A stretch of DNA of 64,000 bases, from contig NZ_CP133017.1 of NCBI RefSeq assembly GCF_030866765.1, positions 2,772,001 to 2,836,000 of the forward strand, in the 5' to 3' direction. The notes under the pieces are model-generated. The model saw only the letters and a program-made list of their open reading frames with translations, was not told where the DNA came from and searched no databases. Position numbers and translations under genes: made by a program. Positions 60,641 through 64,000 of the stretch are shown piece by piece. Within the stretch, counting starts at the first letter, position 1. The number at the start of each line of letters is the position of its first letter. Source of the DNA: Paenibacillus silvisoli (lineage in GTDB: Bacteria; Bacillota; Bacilli; Paenibacillales; Paenibacillaceae).

Positions 60641-61442
60641 TGAAAAAGAGTTTCCGCTAACCCGCGCTTCGATCGCTCGCGAGTTGGAGCTGCTTGGCGT
60701 GAAAAAGGGGATGACGCTGCTTGTCCACTCTTCGTTGAAGTCGTTCAATCGTTGGATTGTCGGCGCGCCGGAGGCCGTGGTGCTTGCGCTTGAAGATGCG
60801 GTCGGCGACGAGGGCACGTTGGTCATGCCTGCGCATAGCTCGGATCTGTCGGACCCGGCGCTGTGGTCGAACCCTCCCGTGCCGGAAGCATGGTGGCAAA
60901 CGATTCGCGATGAGATGCCGGCCTTCTCGACCGATCTCACCGTTACGCGGGGGATGGGGCTGTTGGCGGAAAGCTTCCGACGCCAGAACGGCACGCTGCG
61001 CAGCTATCATCCGCAAGTTTCGTTCGCGGCAAGAGGGCCGAAGGCAGCCTTTGTTACGGAGAATCATTCGCTTGAATATGGGTTGGGCGAAGACTCGCCA
61101 TTGGCCCGGCTGTACGATTGCGGGGCTTATGTTCTTCTGCTGGGCACCGGGCATGAGAACAATACGTCGCTCCATTTGTCGGAGTACCGGTCGGATTATC
61201 TGAGCAAGCATGATGTCACGTTAGGTGCGCCGATTGAAGTCGAAGGTGAGCGCCGGTGGGTGACGTTCCAGGAGATCAATTTGAATTCGGATGATTTTGG
61301 CGTGCTGGGCGAAGCGTTCGACGATGAGCTCGGGAATGCTTTCGTGAAGACGAGGCAAATCGGCGATGCGGTAGTGAAGCTCATGCCGCAGCGCGAGCTC
61401 GTCGATTACGGCGTGCAGTGGCTCGCGCATTATCGGCGGTAA
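60630..61442 (+). CDS. AAC(3)-family aminoglycoside N-acetyltransferase-like protein
   Basis: A 270-residue member of the antibiotic N-acetyltransferase fold, using acetyl-CoA. Family blocks are present: [74 protein letters not shown] and [18 protein letters not shown]. Whether it confers resistance is uncertain; many Paenibacillaceae members have no tested activity. ATG 60630 lies in a longer frame that overlaps the peptidase gene. A strong terminator follows. Confidence 0.83.
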   Translation: MTINEKEFPLTRASIARELELLGVKKGMTLLVHSSLKSFNRWIVGAPEAVVLALEDAVGDEGTLVMPAHSSDLSDPALWSNPPVPEAWWQTIRDEMPAFSTDLTVTRGMGLLAESFRRQNGTLRSYHPQVSFAARGPKAAFVTENHSLEYGLGEDSPLARLYDCGAYVLLLGTGHENNTSLHLSEYRSDYLSKHDVTLGAPIEVEGERRWVTFQEINLNSDDFGVLGEAFDDELGNAFVKTRQIGDAVVKLMPQRELVDYGVQWLAHYRR

Positions 61443-61449
61443 AGAGGGC

Positions 61450-61486
61450 TGTCCATGATCGGGATGATCATGGACAGTCTTTTTTT
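61450..61486 (+). terminator. Intrinsic terminator after AAC(3)-like gene
   Basis: CTGTCCATGATC-GGGAT-GATCATGGACAG, 12-bp perfect stem, then TC and seven T. Confidence 0.92.
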
Positions 61487-61523
61487 GTTTGTTTGGGGAG
61501 GGGCGCTGGCGCGGGTGGATGCC

Positions 61524-61761
61524 GAGAGTCGGAGAAGCCGACTCTCGCAGGCGGATTCGCGGTTAGGGGCGGATGAGCGTCGGGAAACCCGACTCTCGCA
61601 CGCGAAAGCGCGGTGATAAGCGGCTGAGAGTCGGAGAATCCGACGCTCATGGCTCGGTTTGGCCGAGATGAGGCCAGGTTAGGTGCTGAGAGTCGGAAAT
61701 GTCGACTTTCATACGCTCAATCGCGCTGAAACGCTATTGAGCGTCGGGATAACCGATTCTC
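61524..61761. repeat. Repeat array D: five palindromic 23-bp units
   Basis: Units at 61524, 61575, 61626, 61688 and 61739, with arms GAGAGTCGG or GAGCGTCGG and CCGACTCTC or CCGACGCTC. Starts are 51, 51, 62 and 51 bp apart; spacers 28, 28, 39 and 28 bp. Same family as array C, but with units in mixed orientation. It opens a gene-free stretch of 1.7 kb (61443-63156). Confidence 0.87.
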
Positions 61762-61811
61762 AGAGATTGAGGCGAAATGAATCGAGCGGTGCAGGGAAAT
61801 TGGATATTTTG

Positions 61812-62680
61812 TCGAACGATAAAAATGCTCGGCCCTTTCCTGTAAATAGGCCGATTTCAAACCTTAATATAATGAAAATAGCACTATGTGAAAATTTCAC
61901 AGGAGAAAAGATATTAAATCGATAAAGCGGAGCAGCCGCTAATAGCGGCAGAAAGCGAGAACGTAGCGAATCTTGCTCAATATAATAATCGATTATTAGG
62001 TTGCTGATCCAAGTGGGATTTCCGCTGAGTGGTGCAGTTATTTGGAGAAAGTACCAATTGTGGCGAACAAGATCCGCTAATACCGGAATAGTCGCTCTCG
62101 AACGCCAAAAAGCTCGGCCCCAGTCTGAAACAAGCTGATTTCAAATCTTTGATTAATGAAAATAACACTATGTGAAAATTTCATAATAAAAGAAAGATTA
62201 AATCGTTAAAGCAGTATAGCCGCTCATAGCGGTAAAAGCGAGAATGTAACAAATCCGGAGCAACTAAAAGATCGATTGCTAAAATTACGGCTTGTAACTA
62301 ACTTGATTAGTTTGCTGACCCAAGCGGGAATTCCGCTAAGCAGTGGAAGATACATGGAAAAAGTAGCAAAAGTGGCGAACAGGATCGCTAATAGCGGAAT
62401 AGTCGCTCTCGATCGCCAAACTGAGCTAGTTTGGCCGCCGATAGCGGTGTATCTGCTATCGGCGGCAGAAAAGTGCTTGTCAGTGGTCAAATTGTCGCGC
62501 CAGAGCAACTAATAGCGGAATAGTCGCTCTCGAACGCCAAACTTAGCTAGTTTGAACGCCGATAGCGGAATATCCGCTATCGGCGGCAGAAACGTACGAG
62601 TAAGTGGTCGATTCGGTGCGCCAGATTAACAAATAGTTGAACAGCACAGCTGCTCTCGAATGCCAAACTAATCTAGCTTA
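61812..62680. repeat. Degenerate tandem repeats with CCGCTA/TAGCGG hairpins
   Basis: Two diverged copies of about 290-300 bp (61812-62096 and 62097-62408) share blocks such as CACTATGTGAAAATTTCA, the CCGCT-ATAGCGG hairpins (61935, 62219), a GCTGA-CCAAG block and TGGCGAACA. They are followed by two to three copies of a shorter unit of about 121-126 bp (62409, 62530, 62656), each starting TCGA-C-GCCAAACT. Two of these contain long hairpins: CCGCCGATAGC / GCTATCGGCGG at 62434-62466 and CGCCGATAGCGG / CCGCTATCGGCG at 62557-62585. No credible gene is present. Confidence 0.75.
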
Positions 62681-62735
62681 GATGCCGGTTATTGAAGCCA
62701 CTCGCTCGAAGGAAGGATCTGTCAGCTTGGAGAGC

Positions 62736-62919
62736 GAGAGCACGAAACCATGCTCTCGGGACCTTAAAAGCCGCAAATCGCAGCTGAGTGCACAAAATCG
62801 TGCGCTCGGCAGTTAAAGATACAAGCAAACAGCCAATAACAGAAAACGAGAGCACCAAAACATGCTCTCATCCCCAAAACGGCGGATCATCATAAAGGAG
62901 AGCACGATTTCGTGCTCTC
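62736..62919. repeat. Repeat array E: four palindromic 22-bp units
   Basis: Units at 62736, 62786, 62848 and 62898 of the form GAGAGCACG-N4-CGTGCTCTC with variants. Starts are 50, 62 and 50 bp apart; spacers 28, 40 and 28 bp. The unit sequence is unrelated to arrays A-D but the spacing is the same. The last unit is a perfect palindrome. Between 62920 and 63156 only a weak CCCC-TTCAT-GGGG hairpin followed by TATTTTT (62950-62972) is seen. Confidence 0.87.
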
Positions 62920-63156
62920 CTTCCTACGTACTCTCGCTCCTCAAAGCCATCCCCTTCATGGGGCTATTTTTATGGCACCCGTTCTATTTGTTCAATGTCA
63001 GGTTTCTAGTATTTCATTTCGATTACAGATGCGTTCAGTATGGTTTCTCGTATGACGAACAAGCATATTTTCAATTATGACTAAGTAAAAATGAGTAACA
63101 CAATCAAATAGGCAAACAAGCAGCCGATTCCATCCGTAGGAAAAGGAAGTGAGGCC

Positions 63157-64000
63157 ATGAGGAGTTATCAGTGGATCAAGTGGCGTAAATTCCTCATCAG
63201 GCTCGCCGTCATCGTCACCATCGTCGTTTTGGTGTATAGCGGCGGGCCGCAGGTCTGGGGTGTAACGTTTACCATCGTCCAACTGTTATTTCAGCTGCTA
63301 TTTGCCATGATGTTTATGATCGTGCAGTTTGCAGCCCTGTTCTGGTTTCTGGCCAGGGGCAGGACGTACTGGATTCTACCAGGCGAAACAGGCTCGACCT
63401 GGGACGATTATCGGGGAAATCCCGAAATCGTGGAGAACGCGAAACGAATCGTCATCCTGCTAAAAGGGGTCAAAGAGTTTAAGGAAATGGGCGGCGAAGC
63501 CATTCGGGGCTTCCTGCTGTGCGGACCGCCGGGTACCGGTAAATCCTACTTGGCTCAAGTTATTGCGAACGAAGCGCAGGTTCCTTTTGCCTACGCATCG
63601 GCGCCAAGCTTTCAGAACATGTTCTTCGGCGTCGGCAACCTGAAGGTCATGCGCATTTACAAGAAAGCCCGCAAGATGGCCAAAATGTACGGCGCATGCA
63701 TTATCTTCATCGACGAGGTCGATGCAATCGGCATGAAGCGTCAATCGGGTGCCGGCGCAATGGGCGGCATGCTCGGCATGGGCGGCGGTTCAGGACTCCT
63801 GAACGAGCTGCTGCTGCAAATGGATCCGCCGAACATCGACAATACGCGAATCGCGAAAATGCTCCGTTTCCTCGGCCTGCGCCGCAAGAAAGCCGAACGT
63901 CCTGCCGTCTTGACGATCGCGGCGACGAACTTGCCGGACGTACTGGACAGCGCGCTGCTTCGGCCGGGACGGTTCGACCGGCAGCTGTGGGTGGATACGC
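63157..64000 (+). CDS. FtsH-like AAA ATPase, membrane-anchored (3' truncated)
   Basis: The first 281 residues are visible; the gene runs off the window. Two membrane helices (about 12-28 and 38-66) lead into an AAA domain with Walker A GPPGTGKS at 123-130, Walker B CIIFIDEVDAIGMKRQ and the second region of homology AATNLPDVLDSALLRPGRFDRQ. This is the FtsH arrangement, but there is no large extracytoplasmic domain between the helices, and the AAA part has a Gly/Met-rich insert (GAMGGMLGMGGGSG). Whether a zinc protease domain follows cannot be seen. ATG 63157 has AGGAAG and GAGG upstream. Confidence 0.88.
   Translation, partial: MRSYQWIKWRKFLIRLAVIVTIVVLVYSGGPQVWGVTFTIVQLLFQLLFAMMFMIVQFAALFWFLARGRTYWILPGETGSTWDDYRGNPEIVENAKRIVILLKGVKEFKEMGGEAIRGFLLCGPPGTGKSYLAQVIANEAQVPFAYASAPSFQNMFFGVGNLKVMRIYKKARKMAKMYGACIIFIDEVDAIGMKRQSGAGAMGGMLGMGGGSGLLNELLLQMDPPNIDNTRIAKMLRFLGLRRKKAERPAVLTIAATNLPDVLDSALLRPGRFDRQLWVDT

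Noticed and set aside
62862..63080. 72-codon plus-strand frame in the repeat region
   Set aside because: Begins inside array E and has no ribosome site or recognisable domain.

Overview
The window reads as chromosome of a spore-forming, GC-moderate Gram-positive bacterium of the Paenibacillaceae type (Paenibacillus or Cohnella-like). This is inferred from strong AGGAGG-type ribosome sites, many intrinsic terminators, a FosB-type bacillithiol transferase, a gerA-type spore germination fragment, a KinA-like PAS kinase, YesM/YesN-type two-component regulators next to LplB/LplC-like permeases, and copper-amine-oxidase-like stalk domains. No rRNA, tRNA, CRISPR array or phage was seen.

Layout. 1-5.8 kb: small housekeeping and defence genes (Nudix, ABC exporter, HAD, GNAT, SRPBCC, FosB, VOC). 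5.8-11.5 kb: two copies of a long inverted-repeat element (arrays A and B), a decayed IS110 transposase, and a divergent sulfatase / formylglycine-generating enzyme pair with a LacI-type palindrome between them. 11.5-25.5 kb: accessory genes, including a second DNA polymerase beta clamp behind a ribbon-helix-helix protein, a CHASE4-like/GGDEF/EAL protein, three tandem GNATs, a LexA-controlled Y-family polymerase with a YolD-like partner, and a hypothetical protein ending in a classical C2H2 zinc-finger pattern. 25.5-37 kb: epoxide hydrolase, a sigma-factor/DUF1835 fusion with an internal translation start, a deletion chimera of gerA and a carboxymuconolactone decarboxylase beside an ECF41-type sigma gene, a multi-PAS kinase, a dienoyl-CoA reductase-like SDR, and a FadR-type regulator.

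37-59 kb is a sugar-utilisation region. A GntR regulator with two TGGTACTACCA operators stands divergent to a tightly overlapped operon: signal-less solute-binding-like protein, two CaiB/BaiF CoA-transferases, fuconolactonase-like amidohydrolase, COG3254-type mutarotase, MaoC dehydratase. It runs on into a YesN/YesM regulator pair and a lipoprotein binding protein. After a break come two sugar permeases, a second paralogous binding protein, then GH35 beta-galactosidase, a beta-helix protein and GH29 alpha-L-fucosidase. None of the three enzymes has a signal peptide. The plausible reading is import of fucosylated oligosaccharides, cytosolic cleavage, and processing of the 6-deoxysugar through a lactone. 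The CoA-transferase and MaoC genes do not fit the known fuconate route.

59-64 kb: Rieske protein, proline iminopeptidase, AAC(3)-like acetyltransferase, a 1.7-kb gene-free repeat region, and the start of an FtsH-like AAA ATPase cut by the window end.

The most unusual signal is architectural. Five intergenic arrays (A 5828, B 11253, C 48196, D 61524, E 62736) built from three unrelated 22-23-bp unit sequences share nearly the same spacing: starts 50/60/50 bp apart in A and B, 51/62/51 in C, 51/51/62/51 in D, 50/62/50 in E.
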